A DNA stretch of 64,000 nt from Methylobacterium gossipiicola (GCF_900113485.1 NZ_FOPM01000011.1:62001-126000); one strand, 5' to 3'. Positions 1 through 9,315 are shown, counted from the first letter of the stretch. Notes: a model not told the origin generated them from the sequence alone. Numbers and translations are program-made.

Positions 1-880
1 CGACATGGCGTAGCCATGCATAATCCGGAAAGAACAGCCGGCCCGTCGGCAGGGCAAGGCTCGCCAGTTGGGTGACGGCGTCGTCCAGCGTGGCGGCGCC
101 TTCGATCAGATCGTGGACCCGATCGAGCATATCGATGTCCCGGCCGGCTTGATCCGAGATCGCCATCACCATGAGGCTCCGCAGGTCGGCCTGGGTCACT
201 GTAAGCGGCGGGGCGGCCGGATCCGCGGCGAAGCGGTCCGAAGCCGTCCAGGCGGCCTTCAGCACGCTGGCGTGAGCCTTCCGGTCCTTGAGCGGGGCCG
301 CAGCGTCGATCGTAAGGAACAGGACGGCCGCGAATTGCCAGGGTACCGATTCCGCCACGCCCTCCACCGCCCGCGCGTCGCGCAGGTCGCGCAGCCCCGC
401 GAACGGGTTGGCGACGGCGACCGGCGCGGGCGCATCGGTCTCGTCCGCGCCTGAGGGCGAGCGAACCCGGCAGAGCGGCGGCGCGAACTTCGCCAGGATG
501 ACCTCCTGCGAGAACTCTGGAGCGGGTGCCGTGATGAGGACCTCGATGTGCTCGCGGCTGCGCTTGCGCCAAGCCAGACAGCCCAGAAGCGCGGTGAGCC
601 CTGTCGCCACAAGGCCGAAGCCGACCGACGACTTGTAGATCGAGACGAAGGCGAAGGGCTGCCCGGCCGGCATGGTCATGAAGTACTGGCCCCAGCCGGT
701 GAACCGCCACAGGGTGGCGGTCTCGGCGAGGCGCATGCCGGCATAGACCTGCCCGAGGATCGGCGAGAAGGTCCACCAGAGCAGACCCAGCATGGCCATG
801 GTGGCCAGGCCGATGGCGCCGAGGGCGACGATCCGGCCGGGGCTGACGGTCGTGATCGGCTCGCGGAACAGGGGCGTCAT
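1..880 (-). CDS. DotM/TrbA-like conjugation subunit, partial at window edge
   Basis: Read leftward from ATG at 880, the frame stays open to base 1 (293 codons), so the C-terminus lies outside the window. The N-terminal half has two hydrophobic stretches (about residues 17-45 and 80-100), giving a membrane anchor and a cytoplasmic domain. The last visible residues, LPTGRLFFPDYAWLRHV, resemble the conserved 'SADFLWLRP' region of DotM/IcmP/TrbA proteins, which bind the DotL/TraG-type coupling ATPase in type IVB secretion and I-type conjugation. The start overlaps the fic stop by 4 bases (ATGA), so it is probably translated from the traA-fic transcript. The family call rests on pattern memory only; membrane topology and operon position are seen directly. 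Confidence 0.5.
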   Translation of the reverse strand, partial: MTPLFREPITTVSPGRIVALGAIGLATMAMLGLLWWTFSPILGQVYAGMRLAETATLWRFTGWGQYFMTMPAGQPFAFVSIYKSSVGFGLVATGLTALLGCLAWRKRSREHIEVLITAPAPEFSQEVILAKFAPPLCRVRSPSGADETDAPAPVAVANPFAGLRDLRDARAVEGVAESVPWQFAAVLFLTIDAAAPLKDRKAHASVLKAAWTASDRFAADPAAPPLTVTQADLRSLMVMAISDQAGRDIDMLDRVHDLIEGAATLDDAVTQLASLALPTGRLFFPDYAWLRHV

Positions 881-2178
881 GCCGAGCGTCCCAGGGACGG
901 CTCGTCCCGGCCGAGCGTCTGCTGCTGGGCAAGGCTCGTCTGCAGCTTGTCGTCGGCGACCACAGCCTTGAGCAGCGGCTTCAGAACCGCGCGGATCTCC
1001 TCCAGGCTCTGGCCCTGAGGGAGCAGCTTCCTGGCTTCACCGGACAAGCCTTCGATCAGCACGGCCGACCCCTCGCGCCCGAAGCGGTCGATCAAGCTCC
1101 GGTCGATCTGGCGCACTTCCTGGGCCAACCGGGGATCCGCGGCGATCTCCTGCGGCGAGCGCGTCTTCAGGGCCTCGGCGAGGGCTTCGCTCGGCCCCGG
1201 GATCTCGATGGCGTTGCGGCCGACCTCCTCCGGTCGCTGGTCGTTCAGGGCCAGGAGGCTCGCCGGGATCAGGACCCGGCCGACGATCTGGGAGCGCACG
1301 GCCTCCTCGCGCGGCTGTTCCCTCTCGGGGCGTCGGCCTTCGGGCAGCACCCGGACGTCGACGCGGTCGTTGTTGCGCGGCATCGTGTGGAAGGCGGTCA
1401 GCGGCACGGCCGAGACCTGCCGGGAGTCGCGGATCAGGGCATGATGATAGCTCGTGGCGATCACCTGCCCGCGGACCTGGGCGCCCGGCTCGGGCAGGAC
1501 GATGCGCGGCGCGCCCATCAGGCGCAGCGCCTCCACCGCGTCGGCCGACAGGCGGCCGAGCACCGGATGCGCCCGCATCTCCTCCGAGTAGCGCGCGTTC
1601 TGGATCGTCTCGGCCAGCGGCCGGATCTTGCCGCGGGTGGCGAGGACGAGGGCGTCGCGGGTCTCGCTCGGCACCCGGTTGATGAGGCCCTGGTCGAGCG
1701 GCTGGCGGTGGTGGCGAGCGTGCTGCTCCATGAAGGCGAGCAGGGTCCGGGTGTTGCCCTCCCGGAACGGGTGGGCCTGCCACAGGGTGGAGAAAGCCTG
1801 GGCGTAGGCGACCGTCGGCCGGTCCTGCTTCAAGTCGCCCGGGGGCTGGCGGAGGCGGTCCAGCGCCGACCGGGCATGGCTCTCGATCGCCGCCGGCGGG
1901 CTGTAGGCCACGCTCTTGCCCTGGAGCACGATCTCGGGCTTCCACAGATCGATCGTGCGGGTCTCGCCCGCCCACGGGTAGATCTCACCGAACAGCCGCT
2001 TATGGATCGCGGCGTAGTGCGCCAGGTCGAAGTTTCCGAGCACCGGCTCCTTCTGCAACTGCTTCAAGGCGCGCAGGGAGACGAACATCTCGCGCTCGGC
2101 CAGAGCCTGCGGATCGCGGATGTCGGCGGTGTTCCGCAGGACGTCGGTGCCCTCGTAGACGTAGGGATCGGCGCTCAT
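877..2178 (-). CDS. fic: Fic family protein (AMPylase-type toxin or effector)
   Basis: 433 residues. The Fic core motif HPFREGNTR lies at residues 136-144, and the beta-hairpin target-binding region precedes it (about 65-95). Fic enzymes transfer AMP or related groups from nucleotides to hydroxyls of target proteins. The canonical motif is HxFx(D/E)GNGRxxR; here the final Arg is Leu (GNTRTLL), which may weaken ATP triphosphate binding. About 250 residues after the Fic core match nothing I recognise and contain charged helices. The gene sits between a small upstream gene (4-base overlap at 2175-2178) and the DotM-like gene (overlap at 877-880), in the traA transcript. Fic genes inside transfer operons are known in alphaproteobacteria, as VbhT/VbhA-type toxins or interbacterial effectors. 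Which applies here is unknown. Confidence 0.85.
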   Translation of the reverse strand: MSADPYVYEGTDVLRNTADIRDPQALAEREMFVSLRALKQLQKEPVLGNFDLAHYAAIHKRLFGEIYPWAGETRTIDLWKPEIVLQGKSVAYSPPAAIESHARSALDRLRQPPGDLKQDRPTVAYAQAFSTLWQAHPFREGNTRTLLAFMEQHARHHRQPLDQGLINRVPSETRDALVLATRGKIRPLAETIQNARYSEEMRAHPVLGRLSADAVEALRLMGAPRIVLPEPGAQVRGQVIATSYHHALIRDSRQVSAVPLTAFHTMPRNNDRVDVRVLPEGRRPEREQPREEAVRSQIVGRVLIPASLLALNDQRPEEVGRNAIEIPGPSEALAEALKTRSPQEIAADPRLAQEVRQIDRSLIDRFGREGSAVLIEGLSGEARKLLPQGQSLEEIRAVLKPLLKAVVADDKLQTSLAQQQTLGRDEPSLGRSA

Positions 2179-2462
2179 GCCGCCTCTCCCCGGCCGAGGG
2201 CCCGCCGGGCATCGAGCGCCGTGAACACCTCGTCCTGGGTGACGAGGCCGGCGTCGGTCAGCACGGCACCGAGATGCACCCGCACGCTGACTTCGTTGCC
2301 CGAGCCGCGCATGATCGCCGCGGCCTGCTCATCCTCGTAGGTCATCAGCGCCATGAGGAACGGGGCCAGTTCGGCCTCGTCGACGCCCGAGGCGATGGCC
2401 TCGAGCAGGGTCACGGCTTCCTCGCGCTGGGTCACCAGCGACGGCAGATCACGAAAGCTCAT
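2175..2462 (-). CDS. Small protein encoded upstream of and overlapping fic; possible antitoxin
   Basis: The start is the ATG at 2462, preceded by a good Shine-Dalgarno (AAGGGGA); an ATG-free extension to 2504 is possible but unsupported. The 95-residue acidic helical protein begins MSFRDLPSLV. Its stop overlaps the fic ATG by 4 bases, so the two are translationally coupled, the arrangement of VbhA-type antitoxins with class I Fic toxins. However, I do not find the inhibitory (S/T)xxxE(G/N) motif; the nearest string is TQREEA, which ends in Ala. It could be an antitoxin with a diverged motif, or an unrelated accessory protein. Confidence 0.5.
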   Translation of the reverse strand: MSFRDLPSLVTQREEAVTLLEAIASGVDEAELAPFLMALMTYEDEQAAAIMRGSGNEVSVRVHLGAVLTDAGLVTQDEVFTALDARRALGRGEAA

Positions 2463-2606
2463 GGTGTCGTCCCCTTCGGTCGGCCCGGCCGGCACCGGGC
2501 TCATCTCTCGTTCCCGTCCCCTGACGGCCCTGTCCTCGACTGCGCTCTACCTCCTACCCTTACTCATTGCATCAGCAGCGCCAATGCAATCGCCGCAGCC
2601 CCGGCA

Positions 2607-5600
2607 TCACAGCGACAGCCCGAGATCGGGGCCCTGCTCCAAGTCCCGCTCCTGCGCCCGGCTCATGAAGCGCTCGCGGAACAGCGAACCGTCCTTGACG
2701 TAGGAGGCGACGTAGCCCCCGCCGCTCAGGATCTCGCGCTCGTCCTTGTCGAGCCATTGCCCTGGGCCGAGGCCGCGTTCCGCGTCATGGCCGATCGATC
2801 CGTTCGCACCGAACCGACGCCCGACGGCCTCGGCGAAGGCCAGGACCTCGGCCCGCAGCTCGGGGGTGGCCACCGCCTCCGCCACGGCCTCGTCGAGGGC
2901 TTTCGTCGCCGGCGTGCGGCCGACCTTCGCCAATGCCGCCGCCGCGGCCGGGCTCAAGCCTGGCACCTCAATCGTCAGCCGCTGGCGATACTCGACCTCG
3001 GCGCTGCGACCTGACTCCGCCAACCCCTCGAAGGCGTGTTTGAGCTTGATGGCCTCAGCCTTGGCCTGCTCGAACGCGGTCTCGGCCAAGGCCCGCTCCT
3101 CCTTCTCCTGTTTCGGCACGAACCAGCCCTTGCGGCCGCGCAGACCACCATGGGCGTCCGGATCGGACAGGAGGGCACCGATCCGTTCCCGGTAGACCGA
3201 GTTCCGCTGCTGAAGCTCGGCGAGGATCGCGGCATAGACCGGTCCCGAATTGTTGAGCGCGGAGCGCAGGCGGCGCTGAAGCGAGTCCGTTTCAGGCTTC
3301 AGATCCCGCGCAGGATCGACGCGGGCATACAGGGCGGCCTTGAGGCCGTTGGCGCCGAGATCGACGGCGGCGAGGAACGGCGCGAGCGGTGCTTTCGGCT
3401 CGGGAGGAGCCGCAGGCTCCGCCGCCGGAACAACCGCGGCCGAGGGCTTCGCGCCGGCGGCCTGAACCATCTCGGTCGCGGCCATCCCGTGGCGCGCGAC
3501 GACCGCGCCCCACGCCGCCGACAGGCGCGTGGCGAGGCCGTGCAGACGGTGCAACCGGGCCTGGGCCTTGCGCACCATGACACGCGCCCGGCGGACCAAG
3601 GCGGGGGCGAGCGCGGCATGGCCGTTGAGGCTGCGACGCTCGGCGAAGGCCGAGGCGAGGGCGCGAAGATCCTGCGGCCGAACCCGGTCGGCGATCTCGG
3701 TTTCCGCCCGCTCCAACCGCGCCAAGGCGGCGTCGAGCGCGGCCAGGGCCGGGGAGGGCGACGGTTCGGTCGGATCGGCCTGGACCGGAGCCTGAGCCGC
3801 TTCGGAAGCCGGATCGTCCGGGATCGGGGCATCCGCCTCGAGCCGCCCGGCGAGGGCGGTGAGATCGCGGGCGATCCGCCCCGGATCGAGCGTGGATAGC
3901 TCCACGGCCGCCTCGCGGAAGGCCGCCTCGCCGGCGAAGTCGAGGGTCGAGGCCTTCGCCCCGTCCCGACCGAGCCGCCACTCCATTCCGGCGAGCGCTG
4001 CCGTATCGAGAGCCGCCGCGGATGGATCACGCCCGAGCTTGGCCCGGCGCCCCGGCGAGATGAAGTCGGCATGCGCACCGTGCAGCACCACGGATTGGCG
4101 ATGGCGCGACATCGCCACGTAGGTGAGGTGCCGATCCATGCCGGGCGTGGCCAGGACATGCACCCGATCCAGCGTCGCGCCCTGCGATTTATGCACGGTC
4201 GCGGCGTAGCCGTGATCGAGGTTGCGGTAGAGTTCCGCCCGCACCTCGATGCGCTCGCCGTCACCGGTGCCGTCCCGGTCGAGCCGGACGGTCAGCCGGC
4301 CGGCTTCCGCCGCCTCGACGGTGGCGAGCATGCCGTTCTTCACGCCGAGCGCCCGGTCGTTTTCGAGGAACAGCACCCGGTCGTCGGGCGCGAACATCCG
4401 CTCGCCCCGCTCGGTCAAGAACCGCGCCTCGCCCGTCAGCATGCCGTCCGCCTTCAGGGCGGAACGGGCCATGGTGTTGAGGGCCAGGACGTCGGCATTG
4501 GTCTGGGCCAGGATCAGGGTTTCGGTCGCTCGCCCATCTGGCTTCCGGCCGAGGTAATCCGGTTTCCAGGCAGCGATCAGGGCGGCCCGCGCCGCCTCCC
4601 GGTCGGGCGTGAACCGGACCATGCCGCGCTCGCGATACAGCCCAAGCGCCGCAGCGATCTCGCCGCGGGCGAAGGCGACGCTCGCCCGCCGCATCGCCGG
4701 ATCGACCTGACGCCAGATCTCGGAGAGCTCGGCATAACCGATCGTCTCGGTGATCGCCCGGAACCCGGCGCCGGCCTCGATCGGCTGGAGCTGCATCGCG
4801 TCGCCGACCAGCACCAGCTTGGCCCCGCGCCGCTCCACCTCCTGCACGATCCGCGAGAGCTGATCCGACGCGACCATGCCGGCCTCGTCGAGCACGAATA
4901 CGTCACCCCGCCCGAGCCGATCGCGGTCGTTCTTCCAGGCGAGTTCCCACGAGGCCAGGGTGCGGCTGGTGATCCCCGCGCTACGCTCCAGCCCCTCGGC
5001 CGCCTTGCCGGCCAGGGCCCCGCCGACGACGCGATGGCCGCCGTCGTTCCAGGCGGCGCGCGCTACCCCGAGCATCGTCGATTTGCCCGCACCGGCAAAG
5101 CCGACCACGGCGGCGATCCGAGCCGCTCCCGCGACGTGACGGACCGCTTCACGCTGCTCGTCCGACAGTTCGGGGCGGGCGGCGAAAGCGCGGTCACGGG
5201 ATTGATCCGGCACCCGGTGCGAGGTGTCTCCGAACAGCCGCCCGGTGGCGGCCTGCATCCGGACCTCGGCTTCGAGCAGCGTCCGTGTCGTCCAGCGCGC
5301 CCGGGCGATCACGCGCCCGGTCTCCGGGTCGAACACCTCCTCGGCGACCGCCACCAGTTCGGGCGATTGGCCGAGCCGCAACCGAACCGCCTCGAACGCC
5401 GTCGGATCGTCGATGTAGCGGAACACCGCCCGGGCGATATCCCGCTCATCGAACACGCTCTTTTCGCGCGATAGGATCGGTAGCAGCGTCTCGGGATCGT
5501 CGATGATCGCCTGCGCGTTGCGGATGCGCTTCTGCCTCTCCGCTTCGACCTGATTGGTGGGCTTGCCGAGCTTGGCCATGTTCAAGGCATGGACGCCGAT

Positions 5601-6320
5601 ATGCTCGGTCGGCTCGATCCTGATGCCGGCCTCGACATGCGAGCGGTGATCGACGCGCAGGTCGAGACCGGCCTTGGCGAGATGCAGGTTGGTCGTCTCG
5701 GCCCACGATTTCCGCCACGGGACGAGGTGCTTCATCGGCCCGGCCAGCCGCTCGTACCGCGGCTTGCCGTCGTCTCGGTAGAGCACGTTTCCGTCCCGGT
5801 CGCGGGCGAACTCGAACTTCGATGCGAACCCCTTTTCGCTGAATTTGCGCAGGGGGATCATGACGTGGATGTGCGGATTGCCCGGCACATCGTGCAGGGC
5901 CCAGTCCGCCACCATTCCCTGCGCGGTGATGGCGCTCTCGATCCAGTCGCGGGCGAGATCGATGTTCTGATCGAGGGTGAGTTCGACCGGGAGCGCGATG
6001 TTCATTTCCATCGCGTAGCCGGTACCCTTCAGCCCCTCCTTCCGCTCAACGGCGTTCCACAGATAGGCCGAGGCGCCGTTCTCGCTGCGACCGTCGATGC
6101 CGGTGCGGAACCACGCCGGAGTCTCGGCCGGCAGGGCCAACTCGGTGTGCGCGACGTGCTGCTTGCCCTCGTAGGTCAGGATCTTGCCGGTGGCCTCGCG
6201 GACCATGTTGGTCGCCCGGCGATAGGCAGCGGAGGCGACGGCACTCTTGCCGGCACCTGCGCTGATGACCTGAGCCGAGAGGTGGTAAATGGCCAAGCGC
6301 GGACCCCCGAGCTTGGCCAT
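2607..6320 (-). CDS. traA: Ti-type conjugative relaxase-helicase TraA
   Basis: About 1237 residues, normal or slightly long for TraA. The N-terminal MobA/MobL (MOBQ) relaxase domain starts IYHLSAQV, with the metal-binding motif PHIHVMIPLR at 149-158. A RecD-like helicase follows: Walker A GFAGAGKST at 407-415, Walker B VFVLDEAGM at 474-482, and motif VHKSQGATLDRV near 710. The last 400 residues are a low-identity accessory region. The enzyme nicks oriT, stays attached to the 5' end and unwinds the transferred strand. The ATG at 6320 has no good ribosome site. The TTG at 6296, eight codons in, gives the family-typical start (M)AIYHLS and follows a G-rich stretch, so it may be the true start. 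It heads the leftward operon with fic and the DotM-like gene, and the candidate oriT lies directly upstream. Confidence 0.95.
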   Translation of the reverse strand: MAKLGGPRLAIYHLSAQVISAGAGKSAVASAAYRRATNMVREATGKILTYEGKQHVAHTELALPAETPAWFRTGIDGRSENGASAYLWNAVERKEGLKGTGYAMEMNIALPVELTLDQNIDLARDWIESAITAQGMVADWALHDVPGNPHIHVMIPLRKFSEKGFASKFEFARDRDGNVLYRDDGKPRYERLAGPMKHLVPWRKSWAETTNLHLAKAGLDLRVDHRSHVEAGIRIEPTEHIGVHALNMAKLGKPTNQVEAERQKRIRNAQAIIDDPETLLPILSREKSVFDERDIARAVFRYIDDPTAFEAVRLRLGQSPELVAVAEEVFDPETGRVIARARWTTRTLLEAEVRMQAATGRLFGDTSHRVPDQSRDRAFAARPELSDEQREAVRHVAGAARIAAVVGFAGAGKSTMLGVARAAWNDGGHRVVGGALAGKAAEGLERSAGITSRTLASWELAWKNDRDRLGRGDVFVLDEAGMVASDQLSRIVQEVERRGAKLVLVGDAMQLQPIEAGAGFRAITETIGYAELSEIWRQVDPAMRRASVAFARGEIAAALGLYRERGMVRFTPDREAARAALIAAWKPDYLGRKPDGRATETLILAQTNADVLALNTMARSALKADGMLTGEARFLTERGERMFAPDDRVLFLENDRALGVKNGMLATVEAAEAGRLTVRLDRDGTGDGERIEVRAELYRNLDHGYAATVHKSQGATLDRVHVLATPGMDRHLTYVAMSRHRQSVVLHGAHADFISPGRRAKLGRDPSAAALDTAALAGMEWRLGRDGAKASTLDFAGEAAFREAAVELSTLDPGRIARDLTALAGRLEADAPIPDDPASEAAQAPVQADPTEPSPSPALAALDAALARLERAETEIADRVRPQDLRALASAFAERRSLNGHAALAPALVRRARVMVRKAQARLHRLHGLATRLSAAWGAVVARHGMAATEMVQAAGAKPSAAVVPAAEPAAPPEPKAPLAPFLAAVDLGANGLKAALYARVDPARDLKPETDSLQRRLRSALNNSGPVYAAILAELQQRNSVYRERIGALLSDPDAHGGLRGRKGWFVPKQEKEERALAETAFEQAKAEAIKLKHAFEGLAESGRSAEVEYRQRLTIEVPGLSPAAAAALAKVGRTPATKALDEAVAEAVATPELRAEVLAFAEAVGRRFGANGSIGHDAERGLGPGQWLDKDEREILSGGGYVASYVKDGSLFRERFMSRAQERDLEQGPDLGLSL

Positions 6321-6334
6321 TAGCCCGAAGCACA

Positions 6335-6365
6335 GGGATATGCAATATCCCCATAAGTGCGCCCC
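6335..6365 (+). other. oriT: Candidate oriT: hairpin plus IncQ-type nic core
   Basis: A perfect 7-bp inverted repeat with a 3-base loop (GGGATAT-GCA-ATATCCC, 6335-6351) is followed after two bases by TAAGTGCGCCCC at 6354-6365. The RSF1010/IncQ-type nic core recognised by MOBQ relaxases is TAAGTGCGCCCT, directly downstream of a hairpin; here 11 of 12 bases match with the same geometry. It lies between divergent traA and traC, where Ti plasmids also carry oriT. By analogy the nick would fall after TAAGTGCG. A further hairpin (GGCCCC-TATC-GGGGCC, 6423-6438) lies in the same 366-base gap. I see no gene in the rest of the gap (6366-6686). Confidence 0.75.
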
Positions 6366-6686
6366 TTCGTAAACTCATGGGACTTTGCGGAGGCGCTGCG
6401 CGCCGTAGCTCCGCTTCGATTAGGCCCCTATCGGGGCCGCCCATCCGTCCGGCGGAGCCGGCCAGCGCGACCCAAATTCCAGCGGTTGGACGGGAGGTGA
6501 ACAGCTCTGGTTCTGAAGCCGGAGCCCGCTTCCCGACGCGCGCCAGGCCGGGAGGTGAGGCTCGCCGGTGTGGTTGGATCACCACAGACACTTGAGGGCC
6601 CCGTTCTTCGCCGAAAGCTTGGCTTGCCCTGCGTAAGCTGGCTGGTAATTTTCCAACGTTGCAACCGACAATGGAATTCAAAATTC

Positions 6687-6965
6687 ATGGCCAGAACAAA
6701 GTCGCGTCAGGCACTCGTCAAGGAGATCGAGGCGGCACAAGCGAAGCTGAAGGCCCACGACAAGGCCGAAGCCGAGCGGCTCGGAACTCTCGCGATGAAG
6801 TGTGGCATCGGCGGCATCGACATCTCCGACGAGGAGCTGACCCGCGAGTTCCAGGCGATCGTCACCCGATTTCGTGAGGGAGCATCGAAGGTGGAAGAGC
6901 CAGCGCCAGAGGGATCTCGAAGCGCTGGAAAAGCTCCAGAGGCAGTCGATGATGAAGCGGCATGA
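6687..6965 (+). CDS. traC: Conjugal transfer protein TraC
   Basis: 92 residues starting MARTKSRQALVKEIEAAQAK, with an N-terminal coiled-coil-like helix. A conserved core about residues 30-60 (GIGGIDISDEELTREFQAI) is typical of TraC from Ti-type DNA-processing regions. TraC is an accessory protein thought to join TraA at oriT. The start was chosen because it follows the traC/traD/traG order and gives the family-length protein. A 13-bp palindrome (GAATT-CAA-AATTC, 6674-6686) ends immediately before the ATG and could be an operator. The Ala/Glu-rich tail overlaps the traD start. Confidence 0.85.
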   Translation: MARTKSRQALVKEIEAAQAKLKAHDKAEAERLGTLAMKCGIGGIDISDEELTREFQAIVTRFREGASKVEEPAPEGSRSAGKAPEAVDDEAA

Positions 6966-7146
6966 AGAGCGGCGCGCCGACGCCTACCGCAAGATCCAAC
7001 TCGGCGGCCTCGTCATCAAAGCCGGCCTCGCCGACCTCCCCAGCAACGTCCTGCTCGGCCTCCTCTTGGATGGGGCCGAGCGCCTCCGTGACCCCGACAT
7101 CGTCGAGGGCTTCGCCCGTCGCGGCGACAAGGAGTTCAAGAAATGA
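6949..7146 (+). CDS. traD: Conjugal transfer protein TraD
   Basis: 65 residues from the ATG at 6949 (AGAGG seven bases upstream), or up to 90 from an in-frame GTG at 6874 that overlaps traC more deeply. The core RKIQLGGLVIKAGLADL is the TraD signature. TraD is a small Ti-type DNA-transfer protein of unclear mechanism, always next to traC and traG. Its stop overlaps the traG start by 4 bases (ATGA at 7143-7146), and its start overlaps traC, so the three genes are one translationally coupled operon. Confidence 0.8.
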   Translation: MMKRHEERRADAYRKIQLGGLVIKAGLADLPSNVLLGLLLDGAERLRDPDIVEGFARRGDKEFKK

Positions 7147-9167
7147 AGTGGTTCATCGCCGCCTTCGTCGTCGCGATCGGGCTCGCGCTCCATCTCGCGA
7201 TCGGAACGTTCCTACCCCCGCTCGTCGGGTCGGTCTACGTGATCGAGCCCGGCCATTCGATGATGCTTTACGCGCTGCGAATTGCGGCAGTGGCGTTCCC
7301 CGCGCTTGTCCTTTTCGCTGCCGCCGGGCTCACCCGCCAGGGTGATAGCGGCCGTGTCGTCGCCGCCGGTGTCTCCCTGTTCCTGATCGGCCTGATCGCC
7401 TGGACCGTGCGCGACGAGTATCTGCGTCTCGTCGCCCTCGCCCCCGGGGCCGACGGCCGCTCGCTCCTGCGCCGGGCCGACATCGGGTTGTTCTGCGCGG
7501 TGATGTTTGCGGGCTTCGTCGCCTTCGTCGTGCCGCTGGTTTCGCTGGTTCGGGTGCGGCGGACCACACGCGGCTACAGCAAGCCGATCCGCTCCAAATC
7601 CGCCGCCCACGGCGACGCCGAATGGGCGACGATGAAGCTCGCCGGCGAACTGTTCCCGCCGCAAGGTGATCTGATCCTCGGCGAGCTGTACCGCCCCGAT
7701 CTCGATCCGAAGAACACCTCGCGCGTGTTCAAGCCCAACGACCCCAAGACCTGGGCCTCGGGCGGGCGCAAGCCGTTGATGGGATTCAACTGCGATTTCG
7801 GCTCGACCCACGGCCTCGTGTTCTCCGGCTCCGGTGGCTTCAAGACCACCGGAGCCGTCATCCCGATGCTGCTGTCGTGGCCGGGCAATGCGGTCGTGCT
7901 CGATCCCTCGACCGAGCTGCATCCGATGCTCGCTCAGTACCGCAGCTCGATCCGTGGAAAGGACGTCGAGCGGCCGATCCATTGCATCACCCCGACCAAT
8001 CCCAAGAGCGGCTTCAACGTGCTCGACTGGATCGGTCAGGGGGAGAACAGCGCCGAGAAGGACATCTCGGCCGTGGTCGGCTGGATCGCCACCGGGCCGG
8101 TCAAACGCGACGATCCCAAGGACTTCTTCCGCAACTCCGCGCTTCAGCTCATTCGCGGCGTCCTGGCCCATATCTGCCTGAACCGATCGTACACGGGGCC
8201 TCGGACGCTTCGCGCCCTGCGCGAGATCATCTCGGAACCCGAAACCGACTTCATCGAGCGGCTGATCCTGATCCTTCGTAGCGAAAATGACGGTTCGTTC
8301 GCCAAGCTCGCCCTCGGCCCGTTCAAGAGCATGGCGCAGCAGACCTTCTCGGGCGTCTACGCCACCGCGGCCGACCTCACCAACTGGCTTTCGTTCAAGG
8401 AATATGCCGCCATCGTCTCAGGCGGCGACTTCTCCAGCCTCGACCTGATCGACGACGATCTCGACGTGTTCGTCTCGCTCGATCTCCAGACGCTTCAGGA
8501 TTATCCGGGCCTGGCGCGGGTCATCATCGGTGGGTTGATGAACGCGCTCTATCACGCCAACGGCGAGATCGATGGACGCGTCGCCTTCATCCTCGACGAG
8601 GCGGCCCGCCTCGGCAATATGAGCCTGATCGAGGTCGCCCGTGACGCCGGCCGCAAGTACGGCATCACCATGGTGCTCGTGTACCAATCCCTCGGCCAGC
8701 TTCGCCAGCAATGGGGCGACAAGGACGCCGTCAGTGCGTGGTTCGAGTCGACCTCCTGGCAGAGCTTTTCCGCGATCACCGACGTCGATACCGCCAAGTG
8801 GCTGTCGGAGCGCTGCGGGTATTTTACCCAGGAGATCGTCTCCTACAGCCAGCAGGCCCGCTCCGGCGGCAAGGGCTCGAACGGGGTGAGCGTGTCGGCC
8901 TCGACCAGCCTGCAGAAGCGGGCTCTCATCATGCCCGACGAGATCATCAACACCATGCGTCGGGACGAGCAGATCCTGCTCGTCGGCGGCGTCGAGCCGA
9001 TCCGCTGCGGCCGTCCGATCTACTACCGCCGCCCCGAGATGCGGGCCCTGGTCGGCGCCAATCGCTTCCAGACCCGCGACGTGCAGGAGGCAAGCGCCGG
9101 ATCGGATCGGCCGGACAATGCCGCCGATGCGAACGGAGCCGATCAAGCCCAGCGGGCGGCGGCCTGA
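7143..9167 (+). CDS. traG: Coupling protein TraG (VirD4-type ATPase)
   Basis: 674 residues. Several N-terminal membrane segments (about 4-24, 45-62, 72-90, 112-135) precede a cytoplasmic ATPase. The nucleotide-binding P-loop is GSGGFKTT at 229-236, and Walker B is AFILDEAARLG at about 480-490. The family is the T4SS coupling protein that hands the TraA-bound strand to the secretion channel at the inner membrane. It is last in traC-traD-traG, with no further transfer gene downstream, so the mating-pair-formation genes must be elsewhere (possibly left of the window, after the DotM-like gene). Confidence 0.95.
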   Translation: MKWFIAAFVVAIGLALHLAIGTFLPPLVGSVYVIEPGHSMMLYALRIAAVAFPALVLFAAAGLTRQGDSGRVVAAGVSLFLIGLIAWTVRDEYLRLVALAPGADGRSLLRRADIGLFCAVMFAGFVAFVVPLVSLVRVRRTTRGYSKPIRSKSAAHGDAEWATMKLAGELFPPQGDLILGELYRPDLDPKNTSRVFKPNDPKTWASGGRKPLMGFNCDFGSTHGLVFSGSGGFKTTGAVIPMLLSWPGNAVVLDPSTELHPMLAQYRSSIRGKDVERPIHCITPTNPKSGFNVLDWIGQGENSAEKDISAVVGWIATGPVKRDDPKDFFRNSALQLIRGVLAHICLNRSYTGPRTLRALREIISEPETDFIERLILILRSENDGSFAKLALGPFKSMAQQTFSGVYATAADLTNWLSFKEYAAIVSGGDFSSLDLIDDDLDVFVSLDLQTLQDYPGLARVIIGGLMNALYHANGEIDGRVAFILDEAARLGNMSLIEVARDAGRKYGITMVLVYQSLGQLRQQWGDKDAVSAWFESTSWQSFSAITDVDTAKWLSERCGYFTQEIVSYSQQARSGGKGSNGVSVSASTSLQKRALIMPDEIINTMRRDEQILLVGGVEPIRCGRPIYYRRPEMRALVGANRFQTRDVQEASAGSDRPDNAADANGADQAQRAAA

Positions 9168-9315
9168 TCGGCCGTATTGCGCGGCGCCGACAGCGGCGCA
9201 TGTCATCCAGTCGATGCTCGCTTCCACCGGGCTCATCGCAAGGCACGAACCAGGGTGAAGCCCCCTCATCCGTCGGGATCGAAGGCCGCCCGAAGGCGAC
9301 CCTTGGGGAAGGGCC

